Assembly (NCBI RefSeq): GCF_027859075.1
Contig: NZ_JAQIBL010000277.1
Location: forward strand, 1-38,125
Direction: 5' to 3'
DNA length: 38,125 bases
DNA from: Oceanispirochaeta sp.
GTDB lineage: Bacteria > Spirochaetota > Spirochaetia > DSM-2461
A program made the translations under genes and the position numbers. Below are positions 15,949 through 24,999 of the stretch, in pieces. Position 1 is the stretch's first letter, and every line of letters starts with the position of its first letter. The notes under the pieces are model-generated. The model saw only the letters and a list, made by a program, of their open reading frames with translations. It searched no databases and was not told where the DNA came from.

Positions 15949-16732
15949 TATCCTCTCCCAGATAGGCTTTTATGACTTCTCTGTTATTTTTTATTTCCTG
16001 AGGAGTGCCTTCTGCTATCATTTTTCCATAATCGACGACATAGATCCGCTCAGACAGAGACATGACGAGACTCATATCATGTTCAATAAGGAGGATGGAA
16101 ATGTCTTCATCCGTTCGCAGCTTCTTAATCAGATGAACAAGGTCTTTTGTTTCCTGAGGATTCATGCCGGCAGCCGGTTCATCCAGTAGTAGGAGGAAGG
16201 GATTGGTCGCCATGGCTCTGGCGATTTCAAGCCGTCTCTGAGCACCATAGGGAAGATTTTTGGCTATTTCATTGACGAACATTTCAAGCCCTATCTTCTT
16301 TAGAATTTCATAGCAGTCATCAATCACCTGCGTTTCTTCAATCCGGTTTTTTTTAGTTCTGATAACAGAACTGAGAATTCCTGATTTCAAGGACTGATGC
16401 CGGCCGATCATCACATTTTCAAGAACAGACATATTACTGAATAATCTTATGTTCTGAAAGGTTCTTGCCAGCCCCTTTCCGTTGATAACATTTGGTTTAA
16501 GGCCGTTTAATATCGATGATTTTCCATTGGGAATGTTCACCTTGATCTCACCATGAGTCGGGACATAAACACCGGTTACACAGTTGAAGAATGTTGTTTT
16601 TCCGGCACCATTGGGACCGATAAGGGCTACGATCTCACCCTTTTTAATGTTCAAACTGACATTATCAACAGCCCGGAGACCTCCGAAAACCATGGACAGG
16701 TCATTGACTTCCAATATGGGGGCTTCACTCAT
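15938..16732 (-). CDS. livG: Branched-chain amino acid ABC transporter ATPase LivG
   Basis: This 264-residue ATPase has Walker A GPNGAGKTT (~residues 38-46) and the LivG hallmarks FNCVTGVYVPTHGEI and GLARTFQNIRLFSNMSVLENVMIG. The signature region is degenerate, LPYGAQRRLEIARAM, as is usual for LivG, and Walker B is LLLLDEPAAGMNPQE. The ATG overlaps the livM stop (ATGA). It pairs with LivF on the LivH/LivM membrane core. Confidence 0.96.
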   Translation of the reverse strand: MSEAPILEVNDLSMVFGGLRAVDNVSLNIKKGEIVALIGPNGAGKTTFFNCVTGVYVPTHGEIKVNIPNGKSSILNGLKPNVINGKGLARTFQNIRLFSNMSVLENVMIGRHQSLKSGILSSVIRTKKNRIEETQVIDDCYEILKKIGLEMFVNEIAKNLPYGAQRRLEIARAMATNPFLLLLDEPAAGMNPQETKDLVHLIKKLRTDEDISILLIEHDMSLVMSLSERIYVVDYGKMIAEGTPQEIKNNREVIKAYLGEDIDA

Positions 16733-17955
16733 GCCTCACCCTCCTGTGATTTATTCTTATCAGCCGCAAATTTGTAGGATTTTCTGACCTTTGGAATTAT
16801 CCCGCCTGGCCTGAAAATCATCATGAGAACAAGGGCGATACCAAAAATAAGCATTCTATACTGTGAAAAGGCTCTGAGATATTCCGGCGTGAGTATGAAT
16901 AGCAGTGCACCCACAATAACCCCCGGTATGGAACCCATACCACCGATGACAACAATACAAAGAATAACAATAGACTCCCAGGTCGTGAAACTGGCAGGGT
17001 TGATGAATGTCGTTTTGGCAGCAAAGAGGACACCCATAATCCCGGCCCATAGGGCTCCCATGGAAAATGCCGTCAGCTTGGCTCTTGCAATATCAATACC
17101 CATGGACTGGCAGGCAATCTCATCCTCCCGCATGGCTTCCCAGGCACGGCCCATCTTTGAACTTTCCATTCTTCTGATCACGAAAATTGTCAGGATCGTA
17201 AGTCCGATCGCTATAAAATAGGTGAAGTTTGTGACTTGGGCCAGGTTCAGTTCCTTTCCGAAGAAATCCGGTCTGGGAATATTGGCGATACCGCTGGGAC
17301 CAAAAGAAAAATCATTCCAGTTTTCAAGAATAAGACGGACCATTTGTCCAAAGGCCAGGGTCACTATTGCCAGATAGTCTCCCCGGAGGCGAAGGATGGG
17401 GAAACCAAGGATGATCCCGAATAAGGCACTCAGGATGGCGCCCAGGGGAAGACAAACCCAGAAACCTAAACCAAAATGGTAAAACAGCAGCCCATAGGTA
17501 TAGGCGCCGACGGCATAAAAAGCCGCATATCCGAGGTGAAGCAAACCGCCAAAACCAACAACGATATTCAATCCTAATCCAAGAACGACATACATCAAGG
17601 CTGTGGTCAGGATGCTTGTCTGGTACATGGACATGATAAAGGGATATAGAAGGACAATCAGAATTAAAACAGCCATGGAAGAATATCGGTCATTCTTTTT
17701 CTCCATGTATTTGCTGATTTTTTCTGTAAGAGGGTTTCTACTTGTACTTGATCCTTTCCTATCTCTTCTTTCAAGAAGATATTTCCAGAGGATGGATAGG
17801 AAAAAAGATCCTACTCCCACATAGAGGAGATTCATCCAGCGCCAGATGACTGTGTCTGTTATGGTATTTACTTTCATGACAAGGAGTGGAAATGTCAGAA
17901 ACATAAACCATAAAGAAGTCAAAAAGGCTCTTTTTAATTCTTTAATACTAAACAT
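16729..17955 (-). CDS. livM: Branched-chain amino acid ABC transporter permease LivM
   Basis: This 408-residue permease is of the long LivM type: an N-terminal extension of ~95 residues with two extra membrane segments precedes the core. The core starts near SMAVLILIVLLYPFIM and shows LGLNIVVGFGGLLHLGYAAFYAVGAY, LRLRGDYLAIVTLAFGQMVRL and the EAA-like AMREDEIACQSMGIDIARAKL loop that contacts the ATPases. It starts 24 bases after livH. Confidence 0.94.
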   Translation of the reverse strand: MFSIKELKRAFLTSLWFMFLTFPLLVMKVNTITDTVIWRWMNLLYVGVGSFFLSILWKYLLERRDRKGSSTSRNPLTEKISKYMEKKNDRYSSMAVLILIVLLYPFIMSMYQTSILTTALMYVVLGLGLNIVVGFGGLLHLGYAAFYAVGAYTYGLLFYHFGLGFWVCLPLGAILSALFGIILGFPILRLRGDYLAIVTLAFGQMVRLILENWNDFSFGPSGIANIPRPDFFGKELNLAQVTNFTYFIAIGLTILTIFVIRRMESSKMGRAWEAMREDEIACQSMGIDIARAKLTAFSMGALWAGIMGVLFAAKTTFINPASFTTWESIVILCIVVIGGMGSIPGVIVGALLFILTPEYLRAFSQYRMLIFGIALVLMMIFRPGGIIPKVRKSYKFAADKNKSQEGEA

Positions 17956-17979
17956 TATTGTGTCTCTCTTTTATGGGAA

Positions 17980-18888
17980 TCAGACTTTTTCATTTTCTTT
18001 TCTACCGAGAAGCCCTGAAGGTTTGAAAATCAGAATGAGAATCAGGATGATAAAGGCAAAAGCATCTTCATAATCACTAGAGATATAACCTGTACCGAAA
18101 CTCTCGGTCAGCCCTAAAATAAAGCTTCCCAGGACGGCACCGGGTACACTTCCTATTCCTCCCAGTACAGCCGCGACAAAGGCCTTTATTCCCGCTATAA
18201 AACCGATGTAGAAGTTTATCTGCCCGGTATGTGAACTGATAAGCACGCCGCCCAGGGCTGCCGTGGCTGAACCGATTAGAAAGGTCATAGAAATAACATT
18301 ATCCACATTGATTCCTACCAGTTGAGCCATCTGCTTATCCTGGGATGTGGCTCTCATGGATTTACCCATTTTTGTAAACTGTATAAGCAGTGTTAAAAGA
18401 ATCATTACCACCGCTGTTGATATCAGGATTAACAGCTGTGTTGTGCTGATAAGGTGCTCGATGAGAGCCAGAATTTTTAATCTTGGTAATAAAGTGGGAA
18501 AAGGAAGAAAATCTGAGGTTTGTGCCAACAGAACATAATTCTGAAAAAAGATGGACATACCGATGGCACTGATCAGAGCGGAAAGACGAGGGGCATTTCT
18601 CAAGGGACGGTAAGCCAGTTTTTCAAGAGTGACTCCATAGGCTGCTGAATAAATGATAGCAGCAATTGAAGCAATCACAAAAATAAGTACGGGGTTCATA
18701 CCTGTAAAAGAAAGAGCACCGCCGATAATGAGAGCAGTAAAAGCGCCAATCATATAAATTTCACCATGGGCAAAGTTTATAAGTTTGATAATACCGTAAA
18801 CCATGGTGTATCCCAATGCAATCAATGCATAGATACTCCCTCTGGTAAGCCCGCCCAGTAGAAGGGCAAAAAAGTATTCAAAATTCAT
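17980..18888 (-). CDS. livH: Branched-chain amino acid ABC transporter permease LivH
   Basis: This 302-residue inner membrane permease has the typical start GLTRGSIYALIALGYTMVYGIIKLINFAHGEIYMIGAF and the late motifs MAQLVGINVDNVISMTFLIGSATAALGGVL and AAVLGGIGSVPGAVLGSFILGL. An AGGAG lies upstream but at a rather long 12-base distance from the ATG. It is separated from the binding-protein gene by a long hairpin, which may tune expression downward relative to it. Confidence 0.95.
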   Translation of the reverse strand: MNFEYFFALLLGGLTRGSIYALIALGYTMVYGIIKLINFAHGEIYMIGAFTALIIGGALSFTGMNPVLIFVIASIAAIIYSAAYGVTLEKLAYRPLRNAPRLSALISAIGMSIFFQNYVLLAQTSDFLPFPTLLPRLKILALIEHLISTTQLLILISTAVVMILLTLLIQFTKMGKSMRATSQDKQMAQLVGINVDNVISMTFLIGSATAALGGVLISSHTGQINFYIGFIAGIKAFVAAVLGGIGSVPGAVLGSFILGLTESFGTGYISSDYEDAFAFIILILILIFKPSGLLGRKENEKV

Positions 18889-18923
18889 GAATTAATACAG
18901 CTCCTATTTTTTGAAATACCTGT

Positions 18924-18969
18924 TCACAAACCGAAAGCAGATACCATTGGTATCTGCTCCGGTTTGTGA
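18924..18969 (-). terminator. Intercistronic hairpin between binding-protein gene and livH
   Basis: TCACAAACCG (18924-18933) and GCAGATACC (18937-18945) pair with GGTATCTGC (18949-18957) and CGGTTTGTGA (18960-18969), a 19-bp stem with a small internal loop and a 3-base terminal loop. No T-run follows directly, so it may stabilise the upstream mRNA or partly attenuate rather than fully terminate. Such hairpins commonly follow periplasmic binding-protein genes. Confidence 0.75.
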
Positions 18970-18985
18970 GATTAATTCTGAGAAC

Positions 18986-20104
18986 TTACTTCAGTTGTAT
19001 GTAAGCTCCGTTCTGAACCTGGTATACGGCAAAGCCCACACCGATAGCATCGCCATTTTTATCAAAGCTGATTTTTCCAAGAGGAGTCTCTACATACTCA
19101 CTCTTAAGAGCAGCATCAATGGCAGCATACTCGGTAGAACCGGCTTTTTCGATAGCATTGATCACAGCAACAGTGGCAGCATAAGCATTCAGGAAAAAAG
19201 CACCGGGCTCTTCTCCGTATTTTGCCATAAGATCTTCAGTCGCTTTGATAGCCATGGGGTTGGATGTTGTATCAACAGGACCGGTTGCGTATACACCTTC
19301 TGCATATTCTGCAGCTACCTTGATAAAGGTATCGTCTTTAACACCATCATCAGACAGGAAGGGGATATCCAGGTTTTTCTTTCTCATCTGGCTGATCAGT
19401 TTAGAAGCTTCGGGGTGGTAACCACCAAAGATCAGAGCCTCTGCACCAGAATTGGCAATTTTGTTGATGATGGCAGAATAATCTACTGCACCAACCTGAA
19501 TTCCTTCAAATAGAACAACTTCCACACCAGATTTTGTCTCCAGAAGTGCATTACAGAATTCGGCAAAACCTTTTCCGTAGTCACCCTTGTCATGGAGGAC
19601 AGCTATTTTCTTTAGTCCCAGTTTATCAACAGCAAAAGCGACTTCAACATCAGCCTGAGCGTCATCGGGTGCAATTGTTCTGAAAAAGTTAGGATAATCT
19701 CCACTCTTTGTCAGAGGAGGGTTTGTAGCAGAAGGAGACATGGTGATAATCTGCTCATTCTTATAGATTCCCAGGGCTGCTTTGGTAGCACCGCTGCAAA
19801 TATGACCTATAACAGCAATAACATTTTCACCTACAAGTTTTGCAGCCGTATTTGTAGCTACTTCAGGTTTACAAACGTCATCTTCAATGACGAGTTCAAT
19901 CTGTTTTCCCAGTACTCCGCCCTTGGCATTGTACATATCCACAACAAGCTCTGCGGCTTTGATGGAAGGAATTCCGTAAGATGCGAGGTCTCCCGAGTGA
20001 GCCCCTGCAACGCCGATCTTAATGGTATCAGTTTCTCCCTGGCCATTGGCAAAAGCACCAAGCGCAACGAAAGAAATGAGTAATAATATTAATAACTTTT
20101 TCTT
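18986..20104 (-). CDS. livK: Branched-chain amino acid ABC transporter substrate-binding protein (start codon altered)
   Basis: This is the periplasmic Leu/Ile/Val-type binding protein. The first in-frame ATG (19942) is far too late: upstream, without a stop, the frame encodes IKIGVAGAHSGDLASYG and KAAELVVDMYNAKGG, which are conserved in the family. Before that is a good signal peptide, KKLLILLLISFVALGAFA. No ATG, GTG or TTG exists in frame back to the stop at 20168. The codon expected to start (20102-20104) reads AAG, with an AAGGA ribosome site seven bases before it; ATG would fit perfectly. Starting there gives 372 residues, the usual length. Either the start was mutated, a base is misread, or a rare codon such as ATT (20117-20119) is used. 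First gene of the liv operon. Confidence 0.85.
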   Translation of the reverse strand, partial: KKKLLILLLISFVALGAFANGQGETDTIKIGVAGAHSGDLASYGIPSIKAAELVVDMYNAKGGVLGKQIELVIEDDVCKPEVATNTAAKLVGENVIAVIGHICSGATKAALGIYKNEQIITMSPSATNPPLTKSGDYPNFFRTIAPDDAQADVEVAFAVDKLGLKKIAVLHDKGDYGKGFAEFCNALLETKSGVEVVLFEGIQVGAVDYSAIINKIANSGAEALIFGGYHPEASKLISQMRKKNLDIPFLSDDGVKDDTFIKVAAEYAEGVYATGPVDTTSNPMAIKATEDLMAKYGEEPGAFFLNAYAATVAVINAIEKAGSTEYAAIDAALKSEYVETPLGKISFDKNGDAIGVGFAVYQVQNGAYIQLK

Positions 20105-20126
20105 TTTGTTATCCTTAATCCGGTTT

Positions 20127-20152
20127 CTAACCTGATATTTATTAAAGGTTAG
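20127..20152 (-). promoter_or_regulatory. Hairpin in the 5' leader of the liv operon
   Basis: CTAACCT and AGGTTAG (arms 20146-20152 and 20127-20133) form a perfect 7-bp stem with a 12-base AT-rich loop. It lies right at the predicted transcript start and just upstream of the AAGGA site. It could be an RNA stem or a dyad for a DNA-binding regulator. Confidence 0.4.
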
Positions 20153-20158
20153 ATTATT

Positions 20159-20187
20159 TTTATAGGGTTAAAAACTCAAATTGTCAA
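20159..20187 (-). promoter_or_regulatory. Promoter of the liv operon
   Basis: On the - strand a perfect TTGACA (20182-20187) and TATAAA (20159-20164) are exactly 17 bases apart, a near-consensus sigma70 promoter. The transcript would start near 20151, about 47 bases before the presumed start codon. Confidence 0.9.
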
Positions 20188-20299
20188 TGTTGAGTTTTTA
20201 TCGTAGCATAATTCGTGATAATAGCACAATTATTTGTAATAATTCTTCTTTTCCACTCAAATCACCTTATGAACATTCGCATTTCAGAGTCAACATTGA
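20184..20299. repeat. Perfect inverted 10-mers around the liv promoter
   Basis: TCAATGTTGA (20184-20193) and its exact reverse complement TCAACATTGA (20290-20299) lie 96 bases apart. The first overlaps the liv -35 box, and each is itself nearly palindromic. A looser relative (AATGTTGATA) occurs near 20358. They could be operator half-sites, but chance is possible in AT-rich DNA. Confidence 0.35.
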
Positions 20300-20570
20300 T
20301 TTTTTTAACGGATTAGTCGAAGCAATATCATGAAAAAGTAGGATTTTACTGTTAAATAATGTTGATAAATTTTTTAGAAACCTTTGAAATAAACCAGATT
20401 GTACCTATATTTCTTATAAAATATATTTTATTTCATATAAAAAAATCAATTAAATACATATTTGTTGTTTAATTTGGTTTGTCTATTTTCTTAATTTACT
20501 AATTAATAAACATTCTTTTCTTATTTGAAGATTTTGAAAAATTGATTTGCTTGATAATAACGAAGTTGTC
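20194..20570. other. AT-rich intergenic region without a gene
   Basis: About 380 bases lie between the liv promoter and the purine operon terminator. No ORF with a ribosome site, no tRNA-like cloverleaf and no clear structured RNA could be seen. It is very AT-rich with long T and A runs and contains only the inverted 10-mer noted separately. Confidence 0.6.
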
Positions 20571-20596
20571 AAAACCACCCCGATATTAAGGGGTGG
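20571..20596 (-). terminator. Terminator of the purine operon
   Basis: On the - strand CCACCCC and GGGGTGG (arms 20590-20596 and 20575-20581) form a perfect 7-bp GC-rich stem with an eight-base loop, followed by TTTT. It lies 20 bases after the purD stop. Confidence 0.88.
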
Positions 20597-20615
20597 GTAA
20601 TTGATCCTGTTTATA

Positions 20616-21866
20616 TTAAAAAGAACCACCGATATCCCGGCGGTAGACACTATTCCTGAATCGGATTCTGGCTACATCCCGATAACAGGCTGTTCTGGCA
20701 CTCTGAAGATTAGTTCCGTTGGCTACTACATTTAAAACCCTTCCGCCTGACGTCAGAAGCACAGAATCCTTTAATGCAGCTCCTGCAATAAAAATATCAC
20801 TTTGGCAATCGGTAATACCCTCAATGGGAATCCCCTTTTCATAGGGTCCGGGATATCCTCCCGATGCCATGACAACGCAACAGCAGCTTCCCACTTTCCA
20901 CGTCAATTCTGTTGTATCCAGATTACCGGAAAGGGTATTTTCAATGAGTTCCAGCAGATCTGAATCAAGGAGTGACAATACTGCCTGTGTTTCGGGATCC
21001 CCCATCCTCAGATTATATTCTAATAGATAAACCCCTCTCTCATTGATCATCAGCCCAAAGAAGATGACCCCGGGAAACTGAAGGCCTTCCATTTTAAGAC
21101 CCTTGAGAGTGGGGAGTAGAATATCTTTTCGGAAAGTATTCATGACAGCCTCATTGATATGCGGATTAGGAGCAACCACCCCCATTCCGCCGGTATTAGG
21201 GCCGGTCTCCCCTTCTCCAATCTTTTTGTGATCCTTGGCACTGAGGAGGGGCAGTATTGTTTTGCCGTCATAAAAGGAGAGAATAGAGGCCTCCACTCCT
21301 TCCAGGAATTCCTCAATGACAATGCTGTCCCCGGCTGTACCGAATTCTTTTTCTTTCATCAGCAGATTGAGAGCCAGCCTGGCTTCGTCCTTATCCTGAC
21401 AAATGAGTACACCCTTCCCCGCAGCCAGTCCATCCGCCTTTAAAACAACAGGATAATCACAGCCTTCCAGGTAGTGTGCGGCTGGATCAATGGAATTGAA
21501 GTTTTTATAGGCCGCTGTTTTTATGGAATATTTCTGCATGAACTCCTTGGCAAAACACTTACTTCCTTCCAGAAGAGCGGCTGCCTTGTGAGGTCCCAGG
21601 ACCGGGATTTTCTTTTCTAAAAATTTATCTGCTATTCCAGATACCAGCATGTCCTCTGAACCGGGTAATGCCAATCCTATGCCATTCTCACCGGCAAAAT
21701 CGGCCAGTTCCTGAATATCAGTGATGGGGATATTCTCACAACCGGCTTCACCGGCGGTACCGCCGTTTCCCGGAGCACAGTAGATTTTGCTGACTCTATC
21801 ATTCTGCAGAAGCTTTTTGATCAGGGCATGTTCTCTTCCGCCGCTTCCTGTTACAAGTATTTTCAC
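20616..21866 (-). CDS. purD: Phosphoribosylamine-glycine ligase (GAR synthetase)
   Basis: This 416-residue ATP-grasp enzyme makes GAR from phosphoribosylamine and glycine, the second purine step. It begins with MKILVTGSGGREHAL and APGNGG, has the ATP-grasp core YPVVLKADGLAAGKGVLIC, the GPNTGGMGVVAPNP motif and the metal-binding EYNLRMGDPETQ. The length is normal. It is the last gene of the operon, 12 bases after purH. Confidence 0.97.
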   Translation of the reverse strand: MKILVTGSGGREHALIKKLLQNDRVSKIYCAPGNGGTAGEAGCENIPITDIQELADFAGENGIGLALPGSEDMLVSGIADKFLEKKIPVLGPHKAAALLEGSKCFAKEFMQKYSIKTAAYKNFNSIDPAAHYLEGCDYPVVLKADGLAAGKGVLICQDKDEARLALNLLMKEKEFGTAGDSIVIEEFLEGVEASILSFYDGKTILPLLSAKDHKKIGEGETGPNTGGMGVVAPNPHINEAVMNTFRKDILLPTLKGLKMEGLQFPGVIFFGLMINERGVYLLEYNLRMGDPETQAVLSLLDSDLLELIENTLSGNLDTTELTWKVGSCCCVVMASGGYPGPYEKGIPIEGITDCQSDIFIAGAALKDSVLLTSGGRVLNVVANGTNLQSARTACYRDVARIRFRNSVYRRDIGGSF

Positions 21867-21878
21867 CTGGTTTTTCCT

Positions 21879-23378
21879 CTAGTGTTTAAAATGGCGCATT
21901 CCAGTGAAAATCATGGGAATGCCTTTTTCATTACAGGCCTTGATTGAGTCTGCATCCCGAATGGATCCTCCCGGCTGTATGATGGCCCTGATGCCTTTTT
22001 CAGCACAAAGGACAACCACGTCATCAAAGGGAAAAAAAGCATCCGAAGCCAGGATTGTTCCCTCTCCGGCTCTTTCAATGGCTTGCTGTGCGGCCCAGAT
22101 TCTATTTGTCTGTCCTGTACCGATTCCTGTGGCTTTTCCGTCTTTAACAACAACTATGGCATTTGATTTGACATGTTTGACGACTTTCTGTCCAAAGATC
22201 AGATCTTCTTTGAAGGCTTCTTCGGGTGCTGCATCTGTGACTACTTTAAAATCCTGGGAGAAACTCAGGTCTGCATCCTGGACCAGTATTCCACCATCCA
22301 CCTTGACCACATCCAGGGGATCCGATGGTTGGGCACTGGTTTGAATGATTCGGAGGTTTTTTTTCTTCTTCAATACTTCCATTGCTTTTGCCGAGAAGGA
22401 GGGAGCCACAACAATTTCAAGAAATGTTTTCACCATTTCGATAGCCGCGTCTTCTGATACTTCCCCATTGATAGCCACAATACCTCCAAAGATGGAAATA
22501 GGATCACAGTCGTAGGCTCTTTTATAGGCATCTGCCGCATCCTTACCCAGGGCTACACCACAGGGAGTTGAATGTTTCAAACCACAGCAGACCATGCTGT
22601 CAAATTCGTTGACAATCTTCCAGGCTACATCCATATCCCGGATATTATTGAAAGAGAGTTCTTTGCCTCCCAGCTGTTTAAAATCGGCAAAGGCTCCACC
22701 GCCCCATGTATTGGTGTAAAAGGCGGCCTTCTGGTGAGGGTTTTCTCCATAACGAAGGTCCATGTTCTTGGAATAGGAACCATTCAGGAATGCCGGCATG
22801 GCGTCTCTTCCAAGAAAAAACTGGCTGATTGCCCCATCATAGGCAGATGTCAGGTTGAAGACCTTTCCTGCCAGGATTTTCCTGGTTTCAAAACTGACAT
22901 CTCCCCTGTTTTCCATCTCTTCCATAACGCTTTTATAATCTTCAGGATTACAGATGACGGTCACATCCTGGAAATTTTTCGAAGCCGAGCGGAGCATGGT
23001 GGGTCCTCCGATATCGATGAATTCGACTTTTTCTTCAATGCTCTTGTCTGTATCTACTTCATCAAAGAAGGGATACAGGTTGACAACAACCATGTCGATG
23101 GTTTCGATCCCTTCTTCTTTCAATGTAGACATGTGTTCTTCATTATCCCGAATTGCCAGTATCCCTCCATGAATCACTGGATGAAGTGTCTTCACACGTC
23201 CATCCAGCATTTCCCGGCCACCTGTCACGGCTGCGACTTCAAGAGGGTTTAGCCCCTGCTCCTGAAGGTACTTGAATGTTCCGCCGGTGGAGATGATTTC
23301 CCAGCCTTTTAATTTAAGGAATTGTCCCAATTCCAAAATACCATCTTTATTAAAAACACTGATAAGAGCTCTTTTCAT
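21879..23378 (-). CDS. purH: Bifunctional AICAR transformylase/IMP cyclohydrolase
   Basis: This 499-residue bifunctional enzyme performs the last two steps to IMP. The N-terminal cyclohydrolase (MGS-like) domain shows [24 protein letters not shown] and [22 protein letters not shown]. The C-terminal transformylase shows [27 protein letters not shown] (the catalytic Lys-His pair) and [10 protein letters not shown]. The start codon overlaps the purN stop (ATGA). Confidence 0.97.
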   Translation of the reverse strand: MKRALISVFNKDGILELGQFLKLKGWEIISTGGTFKYLQEQGLNPLEVAAVTGGREMLDGRVKTLHPVIHGGILAIRDNEEHMSTLKEEGIETIDMVVVNLYPFFDEVDTDKSIEEKVEFIDIGGPTMLRSASKNFQDVTVICNPEDYKSVMEEMENRGDVSFETRKILAGKVFNLTSAYDGAISQFFLGRDAMPAFLNGSYSKNMDLRYGENPHQKAAFYTNTWGGGAFADFKQLGGKELSFNNIRDMDVAWKIVNEFDSMVCCGLKHSTPCGVALGKDAADAYKRAYDCDPISIFGGIVAINGEVSEDAAIEMVKTFLEIVVAPSFSAKAMEVLKKKKNLRIIQTSAQPSDPLDVVKVDGGILVQDADLSFSQDFKVVTDAAPEEAFKEDLIFGQKVVKHVKSNAIVVVKDGKATGIGTGQTNRIWAAQQAIERAGEGTILASDAFFPFDDVVVLCAEKGIRAIIQPGGSIRDADSIKACNEKGIPMIFTGMRHFKH

Positions 23379-23977
23379 ACTTCCTTTCCCCGTTTCAATT
23401 CTTTATTTGATGTTTTTATGATCTTTGAAACAGCATCCACCAACAGCTGGTGTTCCTGTTCTAAAACCCTCTTTTGCAAAGTTTCGGGATTGTCATTGGA
23501 TAATACCGGGACTTCCCTCTGCAGAATGATATCTCCCGTGTCTATGCCTGTGTCTACAGTGTGAACGGAACAGCCGCTCGTCTTCCGCCGGTCATCAAGC
23601 ACGGCCTGATGAACCTTAATTCCGTACATACCCCTCCCTCCAAAATCCGGAAGCAGTGAGGGATGAATGTTGATGATCTTTCCCTTCCATTGACTGATAA
23701 AGGCAGTACTGAGTATGGACAGGAATCCAGCCAGAACAATCAGGTCCGTGTTCCGGGGGATCCTTTCAAGAATTACATCGGAAAGTTTATTTCCCCATTC
23801 TTTTCTGTCAACAAGACAGGTTTTAATATTCGAGACTTTTGCTCTTTTCAACCCGAAGGCTTCTCTGTCGGCAATGACGGTTGTGATTTCAGCCTCCAAT
23901 TGACCTGACTGAACGGCGTCAATCAAAGATTGCAAGTTCGACCCTCCACCGGAGACCAATACGACTATATTAAACAT
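23375..23977 (-). CDS. purN: Phosphoribosylglycinamide formyltransferase
   Basis: This 200-residue folate-dependent GAR transformylase has the N-terminal [16 protein letters not shown], catalytic [14 protein letters not shown] (Asn, His) with [20 protein letters not shown] near the C-terminus (Asp). It overlaps purM by 13 bases and purH by 4, so translation is tightly coupled. Confidence 0.96.
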   Translation of the reverse strand: MFNIVVLVSGGGSNLQSLIDAVQSGQLEAEITTVIADREAFGLKRAKVSNIKTCLVDRKEWGNKLSDVILERIPRNTDLIVLAGFLSILSTAFISQWKGKIINIHPSLLPDFGGRGMYGIKVHQAVLDDRRKTSGCSVHTVDTGIDTGDIILQREVPVLSNDNPETLQKRVLEQEHQLLVDAVSKIIKTSNKELKRGKEV

Positions 23978-24966
23978 ATCTTCTTATCGGATTTTATTAT
24001 TTGACCCAGTATGGCCACAGATTCACCAAGAGTCTCAAGGGTGGAGACAATCAGCTCTTTTTGTTCTGCTCTGACAATCAGAATAAAGCCCACACCCATA
24101 TTGAAGGTTCCCCACATTTCTTCATCAGGAACACCTTTTCCCCGGAGCCAATCGAATATTGGAAGAACGGGTACTGAATCTTTCATGATTTTACCACAGA
24201 GTCCCTCGGGAATTGTTCGAGGAAGATTTTCAGGAAGACCTCCTCCCGTGATATGAGCCATTCCGCTGATGTGTTCAAAATGGGATTCTAACAATTTAAG
24301 CACATTTCTGACATAAACACGGGTTGGTTTCAAGAGTTCTTTGTAAACAGGCTCTCCCTGGAAGTCTTCATCCAGATCAGTGACAAGAGAGCGTATGAGA
24401 CTGAAACCGTTGCTGTGTACACCGCTGGATGCGAGTCCGAGGATGATATCACCCTCCTCCACGTCCTTTCCATTGATGATTCTATCCCTTTCAACGGCAC
24501 CGACACAAAAACCGGCCATATCATAGTCGCCGTCTTTATAGAAACCCGGCATTTCTGCGGTTTCTCCTCCCACAAGGGCACAATCTGCGTCCTTACAGGC
24601 TTCGGCCATTCCCATAACAATTTCGCTGGAGACATCAGAATCCAATTTTCCACAGGCCAGATAATCCAGGAAAAAGAGTGGTTTGGCTCCCTGGCATAAA
24701 ATATCATTGGCACACATGGCAAAGCAATCCTGCCCCACAGTATTGAAAATCTTTTTGGTAAAGGCGATGGCAAGCTTTGTTCCCACACCATCGGTCCCTG
24801 AAACCAGAACGGGATTCTTATAATCCTTCAGGGCATAAAGAGAGGCGAAACTGCCTAATCCGGTAAGAACATTCTCATTATGAGTTTCAGTCACCTTTGA
24901 TTTGATTTTATCAACAGCTTTGTACCCTTCTTCTTTATCTACACCAGAATCTTTATATGTGTGCAT
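23965..24966 (-). CDS. purM: Phosphoribosylformylglycinamidine cyclo-ligase (AIR synthetase)
   Basis: This 333-residue enzyme makes AIR from FGAM. It shows MHTYKDSGVDKEEGYKAV, GSFASLYAL, SGTDGVGTKLAIA, VGGETAEMPGFY, GLASSGVHSNGFSL, HITGGGLPENLPR and MWGTFNMGVGF, the full set of family motifs. Start MHTYKDSGVD is the normal family start. It is 33 bases downstream of purF. Confidence 0.97.
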   Translation of the reverse strand: MHTYKDSGVDKEEGYKAVDKIKSKVTETHNENVLTGLGSFASLYALKDYKNPVLVSGTDGVGTKLAIAFTKKIFNTVGQDCFAMCANDILCQGAKPLFFLDYLACGKLDSDVSSEIVMGMAEACKDADCALVGGETAEMPGFYKDGDYDMAGFCVGAVERDRIINGKDVEEGDIILGLASSGVHSNGFSLIRSLVTDLDEDFQGEPVYKELLKPTRVYVRNVLKLLESHFEHISGMAHITGGGLPENLPRTIPEGLCGKIMKDSVPVLPIFDWLRGKGVPDEEMWGTFNMGVGFILIVRAEQKELIVSTLETLGESVAILGQIIKSDKKICLI

Positions 24967-24999
24967 TCATTCCATTCCTAATTCAATATTTTCTTAAAT

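Noticed and set aside
20194-20570. Possible small RNA or tRNA in the AT-rich gap
   Set aside because: No promoter-hairpin-terminator arrangement or cloverleaf could be found.
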